The position numbers and the translations under genes are program-made. 64,000 bases of DNA from Ryuthela nishihirai (lineage: Eukaryota > Arthropoda > Arachnida > Araneae > Heptathelidae), in NCBI GenBank assembly GCA_038380435.1, contig JAWZYU010000025.1, positions 25,768,707 to 25,832,706 on the forward strand, written 5' to 3'. Of this stretch, positions 21,131 through 33,140 are shown in pieces; the stretch's first letter is position 1, and each line of letters begins with the position of its first letter. The notes under the pieces were generated by a model. That model was not told the origin of the DNA. It saw only the letters and a list, made by a program, of their open reading frames with translations, and ran no database searches.

Positions 21131-22423
21131 ATTTTAAAAATTTTTCTTGCTTGCTAAATGCATTGTTTGCAATAAAAAATATTGCTTGCAAAAATTATTT
21201 TAATGGGTCTATTAAAAGGAAAGTTGGAAAATCGAAAGTCCGATAAAAAACTTGAATGTAAAATGTGTTTTACTGCTACGGATAATAAAGATGAGATTAT
21301 CGAAAGTTAATCAAAAAGATTGCGTGCAGAAAATGTTTTAGTGCCGGATAACTGAAGGTCTGGTTTCAAAAAAAAAAACACTAACAAAGATGTTTTAGTG
21401 CGTAGGTTAAATAGGGATGACGGATAATCGAATATTGTGAAAAACTGCTTAAGAAAACTGTTTTAGTTATTTGCGAAAATTGTTTTAGTGTGTAAAAGTT
21501 TTGCCAGCTAATCGAATGTCGTATAATCAAGAATCTAATACTCTTCTCTCAATCTTTGATATTTCTCCCGAGCACTGCCATCCCCGATTCTTCGGGGAAT
21601 ACAGCACTAGACCGTTTAAAGAGAAAGAAGAAGCAGCGCTAAATATCACGGAATCTATAATCACACCGCAGCGCTAAATATCACGGAATCTATAATCACA
21701 CCGCAGCGCCTAAGGGTTGCGTATGGCCATTATTCTTCTCCTCAAATGCACGAAGTTCTTCGATCCTAAGATATTGTGTAACGCGAAAAAGAATCTTTAG
21801 AAGATCCGAGAGGATTCTTTTCTCCGGATAAGTTCCCTCCTAATTTCCTCCGCTTCATCTCAAGAGAGAGGAAAGTGAGAAGTAACTTTCGCTGCTTTTA
21901 ATCATTCCAATGGTTTACATTGGTCGCAAAATTTATGGTTGGCTTCGATTACGAAGTGTGGAAATTCTTTCGCTTACGAATGATTCATTCACTTCGTCTT
22001 GCAGATGAAGGAATTGTAGGGGGAGGGGGGAGAATTGTGCATCGTTGCCAGTGGGATTGTGAATTGAGTCTCATAATCTGATTTTGATTTGGTAAGCAAA
22101 TTAGGAGAAGTTATCTTGAGGAAGTATTCTCAATTAGAATGGAACGAAGCAATTATTATCCAGCATTTTTTCTTTAAACTATGTGGAATATTTGTTTTGT
22201 ATTTTTACAGTTGATGAGGATCTGATTAGAGATTTTTAAAGTTTCTTTCGTTAAAGATCGTTTAAGTTAGGAATGGACCACGTGTTGTCAAAATTTTAGT
22301 GCTTAGATCGTTAACTCAAGGTGTGGTTCCATAATACAAATCATCTTTGAGCTTAGGCGATCTGTAGTGATTAAATATAATGGGAAGTTTTTAAAGCGGA
22401 AGATTTGCAAAAAAAAAAAAAGA
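21131..22423. other. Spacer with a 35-bp tandem duplication
   Basis: 21633-21667 and 21668-21702 are identical (GCAGCGCTAAATATCACGG and onward). From 21540 to 22000 the base composition is less AT-rich and contains a small hairpin, CCCCGATTCTTCGGGG. It could hold an upstream exon or promoter of the His-rich gene, but no specific signal supports this. Confidence 0.5.
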
Positions 22424-22505
22424 AGTGGGTTGTTTTATCTCCTAGCCGGATTTTTGTGCACTCGATGGGTTAAATGACCAGGTCATAAAGACCTCAAGGG
22501 ATTAG
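22424..22505 (-). mobile_element. SINE-A 3' fragment
   Basis: Tail (GTGGGTTGTTTTATCTC) through the ATGGGTTAAATGACCAGG block only. 22506-22795 is AT-rich with nothing recognised. Confidence 0.7.
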
Positions 22506-22795
22506 AACTGCAAAGAGGTAGGATTAAAGAATAATAATAAATAGATAGTATTTAATGATGATCAAAAGCTTTAGATTCATAAATGAGTTTTTAAGTCGCT
22601 TAAAATAAAACAGTTAATTTCATTCGTCTGTAGACATTCAACTTTTTCGTTTCTGGAGATAAAAATTATTTTTGTGTTTGAATAGGCGCTGATTAAATAT
22701 TACAATTCGTATTTTCCGAATATCTCAAAAGTTATGAGTCCTCTAACGGTGAAAAAATTCAAAAATGCAAAGCTTAAAATGAATATTGTGAATGA

Positions 22796-23166
22796 TTGGG
22801 TTACCTCTGAGCGACACTTTTTTTGCACACTAATGGCTAAATGGCCAGGTCACAAGGATCCCGAGGGCTCAGAGAAGGTTGAGGGAGAGGACACATTGGA
22901 ACAGCTGTTGGGAGACAGATAGTAACCTCCCGTCAAGGCCATTCAGCGTGTTAACGTGCACAGGGTATGGCTATCTCGTACACAGGGTCACGGCTCAACG
23001 TCCCATCCAACAGATGGCGGCCTTCCCTACCCATCTGTTTCCCCCTACTCACCATGGGCAGGACGGGAAGTTTTGCGGAGATAAATCTCAACGCTGGTCC
23101 AGAGGGAACTTGAAGCTGAGAACTTCAGATTACGAGCCTGACACGCTACCGATAGAGCAACTCTAA
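22796..23166 (-). mobile_element. SINE-A, diverged full-length copy
   Basis: All blocks are recognisable from the tail to the head (CGCTACCGATAGAGC). The B box region is badly damaged (GGGAACTTGAAGCTGAG), so it should not be transcribable. No TSD found. Confidence 0.85.
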
Positions 23167-24067
23167 CAAAACGGATATATTTCTGTTGGTTTATATTTAT
23201 ATATCAACCTAGTAGCTGAGAGGCTAAAGGAAATATAGAGGGACATATACACCCGATTGGCACAAAAATATAGAAATAAAAAGGATCAGCTTAGGTCATA
23301 TTGAAAAAAATCTGTAAACTCCGAACTAATTAAGAATGAAAAATTTGTTGCTTTCCTAGATATATAAATCTGAAATATTTTCAGACTAAACGTAGAAATT
23401 CCTCAATATTGAGATCCGAAAAAAAAAACATTGTTTTATACAAATATTATCACACTATAAAATTTCACCTTTTCTTGAGAGAGCAATTTCTCACCTATCA
23501 ATCACCGACTCAGCTTTCAGCAAACGCTGATGTCCATTACCTTCTTTTCAGTCGAACAATACTCATAAAAATACAATCTCGAAAGCCTGTTTACAAATCA
23601 TTTTAAATCCGCCGATTTAAGCATCGAAACCAAGCGCAGCTTGGCAGATAAAAATGCTATCCTTTTCTCCATCAATCGTCATGCATCTGTTCACGGCTGA
23701 AGGGATTTGTTGTTGAACGTGCTGACCCCTCAGTGCACCCAACCATGAAGCGAGTACCTGGCTTTGGCTGGCTAAGAGTGAGTCGGTCAGGGGCGTGGAG
23801 ATGGCCCCTACATTCTCTTTAAGCGTCGGTGGTAGGAATTGATAATGTCTTTACCACACTCAGTGAAACGTAAATAGGGGAACTGAACTGTAGAGCGTCC
23901 ATTATCTGAAGTAATTGGGGAAGAAGCCATTTGGGAAAATGCTTTTTTTCTTTTTGTTAAAACAATTTTCATTTTCAAGAAGGTCTGCAAAACAAACAAA
24001 ATTGTATTTCTTTAAGATCTCTACTACCTATTGCATTGTTATAGAGTTGCGTTTGCATATGCGTTAT
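23167..24067. other. AT-rich spacer with a GC-rich patch
   Basis: 23690-23830 is distinctly GC-rich (GCGAGTACCTGGCTTTGGC, GGGGCGTGGAGATGGCCC). It matches none of the local repeat families and has no convincing open frame. The rest is AT-rich. Confidence 0.4.
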
Positions 24068-24298
24068 AGCCGTCCCGTGGCCGAGTCTTGGCTACTGATC
24101 AGAAGGATCTGGGTTCGAGCCCTGGGTAAGTCATGGATGTTTGTGTTGCTGATAATGAACTAGTCTGGTGGACTGGTTTTCAGGCTTTCTGCTGAGGTCT
24201 TTCCTTCCTCACAGACTTTCTACTATGGCGTATTAACTGACAGTCTCTTGTCAGACCTCTGTGGTGAGCAATTGCTTGAAGGGATATTTATTGTTTTT
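24068..24298 (+). mobile_element. SINE-B with a 35-40 bp insertion
   Basis: Head CCGTGGCCGAG is missing part of the D-arm. After the GTTTGTGTTG block about 38 extra bases (CTGATAATGAACTAGTCTGG onward) interrupt the body, then the normal 3' part and TATTTATTG tail follow. Confidence 0.87.
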
Positions 24299-24356
24299 GT
24301 ACGTGCATACAGTACACTTAATATTTAACCCTTAACGGGAGTTGGATTAATAGCGG

Positions 24357-24745
24357 GAGCAGGGTTCACTTAGTCGGTAGCCTGCCAGATGAGTAATCTG
24401 ACGTGCCCAAGTTCAAGTCCCGAAGAGGGGTCGGTAGCGCGCCAGGCTCGTAATCTGTAGTTCCCAGGTTCGAGTGCCAGCTGGGTCAACGTTGAGATTT
24501 ATCTCCGCAAAATTCTCCGCCCTGCCCACGGTCAGTAGGGGACACCGATGAGCTTGGAAAGGCCGCCGTCCGTCGGATGGGACGTTAAGACGTGGTCCCG
24601 TGTGCGAGAGAGCCATACCCTGTGCACATCGAAGAACAGGTTGGATGGCCTTGACGGGAGGCTACCATCTGTCTCCCAACAGCCGTTCCAGTGGGTTCCC
24701 TCCCTCAACCTTCTCTGAGCCTTCGGGGTCCATGTGACCTGGCCA
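24357..24745 (+). mobile_element. SINE-A chimera
   Basis: An old diverged tRNA-like head (24357-24427) runs at GGGG directly into a fresher copy that starts inside its own head at TCGGTAGCGCGCCAGG. The remaining body is good, but the end is cut after GACCTGGCC and replaced by an A run and CCCACCCAACCC. Confidence 0.85.
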
Positions 24746-24769
24746 AAAAAAAAAACCCACCCAACCCAG

Positions 24770-24862
24770 GTGACTTTCATCGAGGCCGTAAATCTTGAGG
24801 TCCTCGTCACTTGGCCATTTAACCCATCCGTGTGCACAAAAGGCCATTCAAAGGTTCCATAA
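24770..24862 (+). mobile_element. SINE-A 3' fragment
   Basis: Diverged tail piece with CTTGGCCATTTAACCCATC and GTGTGCACAAAAGG. It follows the chimera and may be the remainder of the older copy. Confidence 0.65.
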
Positions 24863-25041
24863 CCTCGCCCCAGCCTGGTTATTCTAAATCTGGTGGCCAA
24901 ATATTTGCCCATTAATTTTGCATTATTTTGTCCAAATATTTGGCTCGACATAACAAACAGCAGTCTGTTTGTAAAGTCATCACGCTAGATAATAACAATG
25001 ACATAATTATGAACTGGAATTAATATTGGTCGTGTTCACCT

Positions 25042-25309
25042 AAGGCGGAAGCGAGGGTGACTCAGTCAGCTCGTAATCTGCATTCCCAGGTTCGAGTCCC
25101 TGCTGGGCCAGTATTAACGTTAGAGATTATCTCCGTTATTACGTTATTAGATTTATCTCCCTAAAACTCTTTGCTCTTCCCTCGGTCAATCGGGGAACAC
25201 AGATGGGTTTGGAAAGGCTGCCTTCCATCGGATGGGACGATGAGCCGTGCGCCGTATGCAGGAGAGACTTATCCTTGCAAGTTAAAGAACACTCTGGACC
25301 GCTTTAAAG
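25042..25309 (+). mobile_element. SINE-A, old copy, 3' truncated
   Basis: Head with GTGACTCAGTCAG and a normal B box, then a local duplication in the GAGATTATCTCC block. It ends at GGACCGCTTTAAAGG, where a reverse-strand SINE-A begins. Confidence 0.85.
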
Positions 25310-25713
25310 GGTTGGGTTGTTTTACCTCTGAGCGGCACTTTTTTGCACACCATGGGCTAAATGGCCAGGCCACAAGGACCCCGAAGGCTCAGAGATGGTT
25401 GGGAGAGGGGACCCACTGGAACAGCTGTTGGGAGACAGATGGTAGCCTCCCGTCAAGGCCATCCAGCGTGTTCTTTAACGTGCACAGGGTATGTCTCTCT
25501 CTCTCTCTCTCTCTCTCTCGCACACGGGGCCACGGCTTAACGTCCCATCCGACGGACGGCGGCCTTTTCAAGCCCATCGGTGTCCCCTACTGACCGTGGG
25601 CAGGGCGGGGAAATTTTGCGGAGATAAATCTCAACGGTGACCCAGCTGGGACTCGAACCTGGGAACTACAGATTACGAGCCTGGCGCGCTACCGACTGAG
25701 CCACCCCCGCCCC
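25310..25713 (-). mobile_element. SINE-A with a (CT)n microsatellite
   Basis: A full-length copy with an expanded CT run (25495-25519) at the place of the GGCTCTCCCGC block. No TSD could be seen; the right flank does not resume the neighbouring SINE. Confidence 0.9.
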
Positions 25714-25975
25714 AAGACATTGTTCAGGTGACCTAGTTATTGAAAAAGCAAAAGTTTACGAAGTTATTTCGACCATCACGCGAGCAATGCGTTGTAAAAT
25801 TGGACGATAATAATTAAAGATAAATAAAAAAAAATTCTAGTTTCAAAATCGTGAACCTTTTTCACATGTGCTGTAATAGTGTAAGTTATTATTTTTGTTC
25901 ATTTATATATTAATCATTACATTGAGAGACCAAACAAAAATTCAACAAAAATAGGTTGCGAGTTAACCTAAAAGA

Positions 25976-26495
25976 TTCGCCATCCATCGGATGGGATGTT
26001 AAGCTTTGGCCTCGTATGCAGGAGATCCATATCTTGATGCAGAAGATCCCTACCTTGAGGCGATCTTGATGGAAGGTTTTCATATCTTCTATCAGTCGTT
26101 TAGTGCAATGGTTTCCCAACCATTTCGGCGTCAGGTTTCCTCACAGAATTATCCTTCTCTCCGCGGACCTTCTGTGGAGTCCCAGCTGGGCCAGCGTTGA
26201 GATTTACCTCGGAATAACTCCTCGCCCTGCCCTCGGTCAGTAGGGGACAACGATGGGCTTGGAAAGACCGCCGTCCTTCGGATGCGACGTAAGGCCGTGG
26301 TCCCGTGTGAGGTAGAGCCATACTCTGTACAGCTTACAAAACACACTGGATGGCCTTGACCGGAGGCTATTAACTGCCTTTTAACAGGCATTTAGTGGTT
26401 CCTCTTTCCCCCAACCTTCTCTGAGCCCGTGTTTTTGTGATCTGGCCATTTAGCCCATTGTGTGCAAAAGAGTTCCGCTCAGAGTTAAAACAATC
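25976..26495 (+). mobile_element. SINE-A, broken copy
   Basis: A central fragment (25976-26045, ATCGGATGGGATGTTAAGC) is followed by unrelated sequence, then a second fragment (26175-26495) running from the B-box-adjacent block to the tail. The tail of the second fragment is the first unit of the minisatellite that follows. Confidence 0.8.
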
Positions 26496-28432
26496 CAACT
26501 GGATCCCTTTCCTAACTTTTCACTAGAGTTGGGGTTCTTCTGATCTGGCCATTTAGCCCATTGTGTGCAAAAGAGTTCCGCTCAGAGTTAAAACAGTCCA
26601 ACTGGATCCCTTTCCTAACTTTTCACTAGAGTTGGGGTTCTTCTGATCTGGCTATTTAGCTCATTGTGTGCAAAAGAGTTCCGCTCACAGTTGAAACAAT
26701 CCAACTGGATCCCTTTTCTAACTTTTCACTAGAGTTGGGGTTCTTCTGATCTGGCTATTTAGCTCATTGTGTACAAAAGAGTTCCGCTCACAGTTGAAAC
26801 AATCCAACTGGATCCCTTTCCTAACTTTTCACTAGAGTTGGGGTTCTTCTGATCTGGCCATTTAGCCCATTGTGTGCAAAAGAGTTCCGCTCAGAGTTAA
26901 AACAGTCCAACTGGATCCCTTTCCTAACTTTTCACTAGAGTTGGGGTTCTTCTGATCTGGCCATTTAGCCCATTGTGTGCAAAAGAGTTCCGCTCAGAGT
27001 TAAAACAGTCCAACTGGATCCCTTTCCTAACTTTTCACTAGAGTTGGGGTTCTTCTGATCTGGCTATTTAGCTCATTGTGTGCAAAAGAGTTCCGCTCAC
27101 AGTTAAAACAATCCAACTGGATCCCTTTCCTAACTTTTCACTAGAGTTGGGGTTCTTCTGATCTGGCTATTTAGCTCATTGTGTGCAAAAGAGTTCCGCT
27201 CACAGTTAAAACAATCCAACTGGATCCCTTTCCTAACTTTTCACTGGAGTTGGGGTTCTTCTGATCTGGCCATTTAGCCCATTGTGTGCAAAAGAGTTCC
27301 GCTCAGAGTTAAAACAGTCCAACTGGATCCCTTTCCTAACTTTTCACTAGAGTTGGGGTTCTTCTGATCTGGCTATTTAGCTCATTGTGTGCAAAAGAGT
27401 TCCGCTCACAGTTAAAACAATCCAACTGGATCCCTTTCCTAACTTTTCACTAGAGTTGGGGTTCTTCTGATCTGGACATTTAGCCCATTGTGTGCAAAAG
27501 AGTTCCGCTCAGAGTTAAAACAGTCCAACTGGATCCCTTTCCTAACTTTTCACTAGTCTTGAGGTCCTTCTGATCTGGCCATTTAGCGCATTGTGTGCAA
27601 AAGTGTTCCGCTCAGAGGTAAAACAATTCAACTGGATCCCTTTCCTAACTTTTCACTAGTCTTGAGGTCCTTCTGATCTGGCCATTTAGCCCATTGTGTG
27701 CAAAAGTGTTCCGCTCAGAGGTAAAACAATTCAACTGGATCCCTTTCCTAACTTTTCGCTAGAGTTGGGGTTCTTCTGATCTGGCTATTTAGCCCATTGT
27801 GTGCAAAAGAGTTCCGCTCAGAGGTAAAACAATCCAACTGGATCCCTTTCCTAACTTTTCACTAGAGTTGGGGTTCTTCTGATCTGGCTATTTAGCCCAC
27901 TGTGTGCAAAAATGTGCCGCTCAGAGGTAAAACAATCCAACTGGATTCCTTTCCTAACTTTTCACTAGAGTTGGGGTTCTTCTGATCTGGCTATTTAGCC
28001 CATTGTGTGCAAAAGAGTTCCGCTCAGAGGTAAAACAATCCAACTGGATCCCTTTCCTAACTTTTCACTAGAGTTGGGGTTCTTCTGATCTGGCTATTTA
28101 GCCCACTGTGTGCAAAAATGTGCCGCTCAGAGGTAAAACAATCCAACTGGATTCCTTTCCTAACTTTTCACTAGAGTTGGGGTTCTTCTGATCTGGCCAT
28201 TTAGCCCATTGTGTGCAAAAGAGTTCCGCTCAGAGGTAAAACAATCCAACTGGATCCATTTCCTAACTTTTCACTAGAGTTGGGGTTCTTCTGATCTGGA
28301 CATTTAGCCCATTGTGTGCAAAAGAGTTCCGCTCAGAGGTAAAACAATCCAACTGGATCCATTTCCTAACTTTTCACTAGAGTTGGGGTTCTTCTGATCT
28401 GGCTATTTAGCCCATTGTGTGCAAAAGTGCAG
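26412..28432 (+). repeat. 103-bp minisatellite made from a SINE-A tail, about 19-20 units
   Basis: The period is 103 bp (landmark GGGGTTCTTCTGATCTGG at 26531, 26634 and onward). Each unit contains the SINE-A 3' end: CCATTTAGCCCATTGTGTGC, then TTCCGCTCAGAG and AAAACA. The rest (GGATCCCTTTCCTAAC, TTTTCACTAGAGTTG) corresponds to the neighbouring tail segment of a diverged copy. Variants with GGCTATTTAGCTC and GGCCATTTAGCCC alternate in blocks, so groups of units were copied together. Confidence 0.93.
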
Positions 28433-29390
28433 CTCGGAATTAAGCAACTAGAATATAACTGGTTGTCAAGGCAATAATTCTAAAGGCCTCGAAATCATAT
28501 TATTCAAATAAATAAATTTTCACTAGCGCCTATTAGATTATACCTACTAATTAACAGTTCAGTTATAACAACAGAAACATAACGAAATTGATTTTTAACG
28601 AGTAACGGATTCTTTAATAAATTGAATATTCTAATGAAACTATACTCACGTATTGAAGACAACTTACAAAAGCAAAGCACACCCTCTCTACACATTTCAA
28701 TAAATGCAATAAATCTAATACTCTACCTTTTGAGAAGGCTTCGGCCCGTTCCTATGAGCGAGGTTTTGAGCCCAGTTGTTTGTGTGTTGCTAGAGAGACA
28801 CACCGATCGTTTATATACTGCCTACTGCACACCAATCAAGAGCATGACACATTTACATCGCGTATGGTGTCGACATGACCAAGGCACCGGAATACCCATA
28901 CTTCCTTCACATATCTCCCCTTCGAACACGGCGGTTCATTTATTATTTTTTGAAATCATACTTCGTTGTCATTTTGTGAGGCTAGTACCACAATGGAATG
29001 ATTCCAGTGTTGGTAGAGGTAATTCTGGGAAGCAAACATAACGAATTCTTTTGTTGATAAGCGTTGACAAGTAATATTCTGATCGTTTAAGTTCTTTCCC
29101 CCCTTTCCCCGATTAAGATAAGATATCGAGACTGGAGTTTTCATAAGTATCGGCGGATATACGGTGATATTTCGATTTACGCACATTTTACAAAACTCTG
29201 ACTGCAAAAGAGACTGAAATTAATTTTATTATAATTATGAAAAAAATCAGGAGAAAATGTGTATATTCAGCAACCTCCTACAACGGAAGGCCTGTGGACC
29301 TTATAGACGTTGATAATTCTTATAGATTTCTTTCTATTGTTATCAGTAGTGTACTTTTATACTAATTGCTTATTTATCCAAGGTCATATT
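28433..29390. other. Unannotated spacer, mixed composition
   Basis: 28730-28950 is less AT-rich and has open frames on both strands (longest about 139 codons on plus), with no recognisable domain. It may be an old retroelement fragment. Nothing firm can be said. Confidence 0.35.
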
Positions 29391-30565
29391 ATTACAGAAT
29401 TCAGAAAAAATATCTGGCAACGATTTTTTTTAGAAATTAGTGATCTGGCAACCTTCGTGTCACGTGACACGAAGGTTGCCAGATCGCTCATTTCTAAAAA
29501 AATCGTTGCCAGATATTTTTTCTGAATTCTGTAATCAACCTAGTGTTCGGATTTCTTTTAATATATATAATGCGTATGAATATATAATGCAATGAATATG
29601 GAGCGTGTGCAGTTACCGTTCACAGCAAACTGGAGCGGTTGCGGTTAATGTTCACAGCACATTGAATCGTGTGAGCTCACAAAAACCTGGATCGTGTGGG
29701 CCCATCACAGAAATATTGAGCGTGTGCAGTTACCGTTCACAGCAAACTGGAGCGGTTGCGGTTAATGTTCACAGCACATTGAATCGTGTGAGCTCACAAA
29801 AACCTGGATCGTGTGGGCCCACTCACAGAAATATTGAGCGTGTGCAGTTACCGTTCACAGCAAACTGGAGCGGTTGCGGTTAATGTTCACAGCACATTGA
29901 ATCGTGTGAGCTCACAAAAACCTGGATCGTGTGGGCCCACTCACAGAAATATTAAGCGTGTGCAGTTACCGTTCACAGCAAACTGGAGCGGTTGCGGTTA
30001 ATGTTCACAGCACATTGAATCGTGTGAGCTCACAAAAACCTGGATCGTGTGGGCCCACTCACAGAAATATTAAGCGTGTGCAGTTACCGTTCACAGCAAA
30101 CTGGAGCGGTTGCGGTTAATGTTCACAGCACATTGAATCGTGTGAGCTCACAAAAACCTGGATCGTGTGGGCCCACTCACAGAAATATTGAGCGTGTGCA
30201 GTTACCGTTCACAGCAAACTGGAGCGGTTGCGGTTAATGTTCACAGCACATTGAATCGTGTGAGCTCCCAAAAACCTGGATCGTGTGGGCCCACTCACAG
30301 AAATATTAAGCGTGTGCAGTTACCGTTCACAGCAAACTGGAGCGGTTGCGGTTAATGTTCACAGCACATTGAATCGTGTGAGCTCACAAAAACCTGGATC
30401 GTATGGGCTCATTCACAGAAATATTGAGCGTGTGCAGTAACTGCACACGCTCCAGTTTGCTGTGAACGGTAACTGGAGCGTGTACAGTTTCTGCACACGC
30501 TCCAGATATTTTTTCTGAATTCTGTAATCAACCATAGCGTTCGGATACTTTTTTTTGAGCGACTG
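29391..30565 (-). mobile_element. PALSAT 5, about 7 satellite units, left end truncated
   Basis: The reverse orientation of copies 1-4: PAL part first (29391-29550), then linker, seven 118-bp units, end hairpins and the outer terminal repeat ending at 30565 with TA. The first about 35 bp of the outer PAL end are missing. Neighbouring units are almost identical, more so than in PALSAT 2. Confidence 0.92.
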
Positions 30566-31170
30566 TAAATGTTTGATTTCTTCCTATTTGAGTTCACCTT
30601 CCACTTTAAAGTAGCCACGATTTTTTAGTTCACTCATCAATAACAATGTTTTCTTACTCAGAGTCCATCTCTTCTTTATATGAACGCACTCTTTCATCAT
30701 TTGACAGAGGATTCGTCTCTTGAGTTATCATCATCCTAGAAGGAAGTTCATTTGTTTACCAAAAAGAAGAGATCTGATAAAGCTGGATATTTCGACATTT
30801 GTTCCTCAATAACTTTCCAGCTATTGCATCTATCATCATTTTTTTTTAAATGTATAAGAGTTCGTCTCAAGTTAGAAACTGAAAGATAAACAATAAAATG
30901 CGCTTACAACTGAATCCCTTTACGCATAGAGATATTTGAAAACTGTTTTTAGTATCATATCTTTCGTTGTTCTTTCATATGCTTACATTGTTTGAAATAT
31001 TGAACAGCTTCTCAAATACGCAAAGTTAGCAACGGATCGCAATTTTTGATTTTTGTATGTTATGCTCTGCTTGACAGACATCCAAGTCTCCTCACCCCCC
31101 ATCTATTGCATATTGCCAGTGGAATGTTTGGTAAGGATGTAGCAATACGTCCAGTATCCAACCAACACAA
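30566..31170. other. AT-rich spacer, nothing recognised
   Basis: No repeats of the local families, inverted repeats or open frames of note. Confidence 0.55.
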
Positions 31171-31548
31171 GGGCGGGAGTGTGACTCAGTCGGTAGCGCA
31201 CCAGGCTCGTAATCTGTAGTTCCCAGATTCGAGTCCCAGCTGAGTCAGCGTTGAGATTTATCTCCGCAAAACTCCCTGCCCACGGTCAGTAGGGGACACC
31301 GATGGGCTAGGAAAGGCCGCCGTCCGTTGGATGGGACGTTAAGCCGTGGCCCCGTGTGCGGGAGAGCCATACCTTGTGCACGTTAAAGAACACGCTGGAT
31401 GGACTTGACAGGAGGCTACCATCTGTCTCCCAACAGCTATTCCAGTGGGTCTCCTCCCCCCAACCTTCTCTGAGCCTTCGGGGTCCTTGTGACCTGGCCA
31501 GTTAGCCCATGGTGTTCAAAAACTGCCGCTCAGAGGTAAAACAACCCG
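31171..31548 (+). mobile_element. SINE-A, full length
   Basis: TSD ACCAACACAA (10 bp) at 31161-31170 and 31549-31558. The CCCCGCC block after CAAAACTCC is deleted. Confidence 0.92.
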
Positions 31549-31776
31549 ACCAACACAATAGATGCTTTCTCCAAGCAATTCATGCAAATAGGGTAGGATG
31601 CTTTCTAGAATCCTAACCTGATTGATACATTTTTAATTTTATCTTTTATTATAACTATATTTGGGTTAAAAGCTTTGTGTTTTTTGTTTTGTTTATACAT
31701 ATAAACGAAACTTATTTTTGCAGAAAATAATAATAAAGACAAAAAAAAATGGATAAACGCATTTTAATGCATGGTA

Positions 31777-31951
31777 CAGTCGCTCAAAAAAGTATCCGAA
31801 CACTATGGTTGATTACAGAATTCAGAAAAAATTTCTGGTAACGATTTTTTTTTAGAAATTAGTGATCTGGCAACCTTCGTGCCATGTGATACGAAGGTTG
31901 CCAGATCACTAATTTAAAAAAAATCGTTGCCAGAAATTTTTTCTGAATTCT
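31777..31951. mobile_element. PAL MITE, right end truncated
   Basis: Left end and most of both arms are present. The right arm stops at TTCTGAATTCTGG. The following 31959-32018 is a tandem duplication of a unit containing GTTAAATATTCAAACTTCC. Confidence 0.88.
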
Positions 31952-32018
31952 GGCATTGCTGTTGTTAAATATTCAAACTTCCATACTCATTATTGTTGTT
32001 AAATATTCAAACTTCCAT

Positions 32019-32091
32019 CGGGGTCCTTGTGACCTGGCCATTTAGCCCATGGTGTGCAAAAAGTGCCGCTCAGAGGTAAAAACAACCCAAC
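32019..32091 (+). mobile_element. SINE-A 3' end only
   Basis: Only the last about 73 bp (CGGGGTCCTTGTGACCTGG to AACAACCCAAC). The flank CAAACTTCCAT before it and CTTCCCT after it may be a weak TSD, which would make it a strongly 5'-truncated insertion. Confidence 0.75.
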
Positions 32092-32308
32092 TTCCCTATG
32101 TTCATTCGGATTCACCATCTTATTAAGAAGATATATAAGTCATAAGTAAACAAACAATCCTATATTGAGAGTCAGGAGAAGAAAGGGACTCATCAGTCCT
32201 AAGTGATATATATCCACATCTCTCTCGTTTCTCTAAGTCTTTTGTGTGTTTCCTCCAGGGCAATGGAGACTCTTATTACAAGACGTAGGTGTAGTACGGC
32301 CACAATAT

Positions 32309-32413
32309 TTCCTCTTCCGATGTCCTCTCACTGACTCCAATGAGTGTCCAGCATGTGCAGATGAAAAACAGTTTCACATTTCCTTTTACAGTGCTAATGA
32401 ACTACAAGTCTGA
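32309..32413 (+). pseudogene. Possible C-terminal remnant of a non-LTR retrotransposon ORF2
   Basis: The frame contains a C-x2-C then H pattern in LTDSNECPACADE followed by QFHISF. This resembles the cysteine/histidine motif after the RNase H region in some non-LTR retrotransposons (jockey/I-like). It is 34 residues to a stop with no other domain visible, and the assignment rests on that motif alone. The rest of 32092-32735 is unassigned. Confidence 0.3.
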
Positions 32414-32748
32414 CTTCCATGATAAATTATTACAGGTCACGTGAATTGGAAAGAACTGCGCCATATATTGTATCTAATTTCGATCTTTATCATAAAGATT
32501 TTATATCTTTGATTTGAACTTTTCTTCAGACAAATTCACAGTCTAAACTCTGGTTTTTAAAGAGGAAATGTTTTTCATCATCAACGAAAACGAGCAGCAC
32601 AAATAACTCTCAATTTGCGCTGTTAAGGCGTTTCGGAAAGTTAGCTTGTAAATCAAATCTGCGCAAAATCGGAACAATTTTGCCACGTAATTGAAAAGTT
32701 CAGGTTACGGGGAGTACGTTTCTGTATCAGCCTGTCCAACAGCACCGA

Positions 32749-33127
32749 GTTGGGTTGTTTTACCTCTGAGCGGCACTCTTTTGCACACCATGGGCTAAAT
32801 GGCCAGGTCACAAGGACCCCGAAGGCTCAGAGAAGGTTCGGGGAGGGGACCCACAGGAACAGCTGTTGGAAGACAGATGGTAGCCTCCCGTCAAGGACAT
32901 CCAGCGTGTTCTTTAACGTGCAGAGGGTATGGTTCTCCCGCATATGGGGCCACGGCTTAGCGTCCCATCCGACGGACGGCGGCCTTTCCAAGCTCATCGG
33001 TGTGCTCTACTGACCGTGGGCAGGGAATCTTGAGGAGATAAATCTTAACGCTGACCCAGCTGGGACTCGAACCTGGGAACTACAGATTTCGAGTCTGGCG
33101 CGCTACCGACTGAGCCACTCCTTCCTC
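32749..33127 (-). mobile_element. SINE-A, full length
   Basis: TSD CCAACAGCACCGA (13 bp) at 32736-32748 and 33128-33140. A few bases of the GGGCGGGG block are lost. Confidence 0.93.
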
Positions 33128-33140
33128 CCAACAGCACCGA

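Noticed and set aside
28622..29041. 139-codon plus-strand frame
   Set aside because: No domain, signal peptide or splice context recognised, and an overlapping minus-strand frame of 83 codons exists; left as unassigned spacer.
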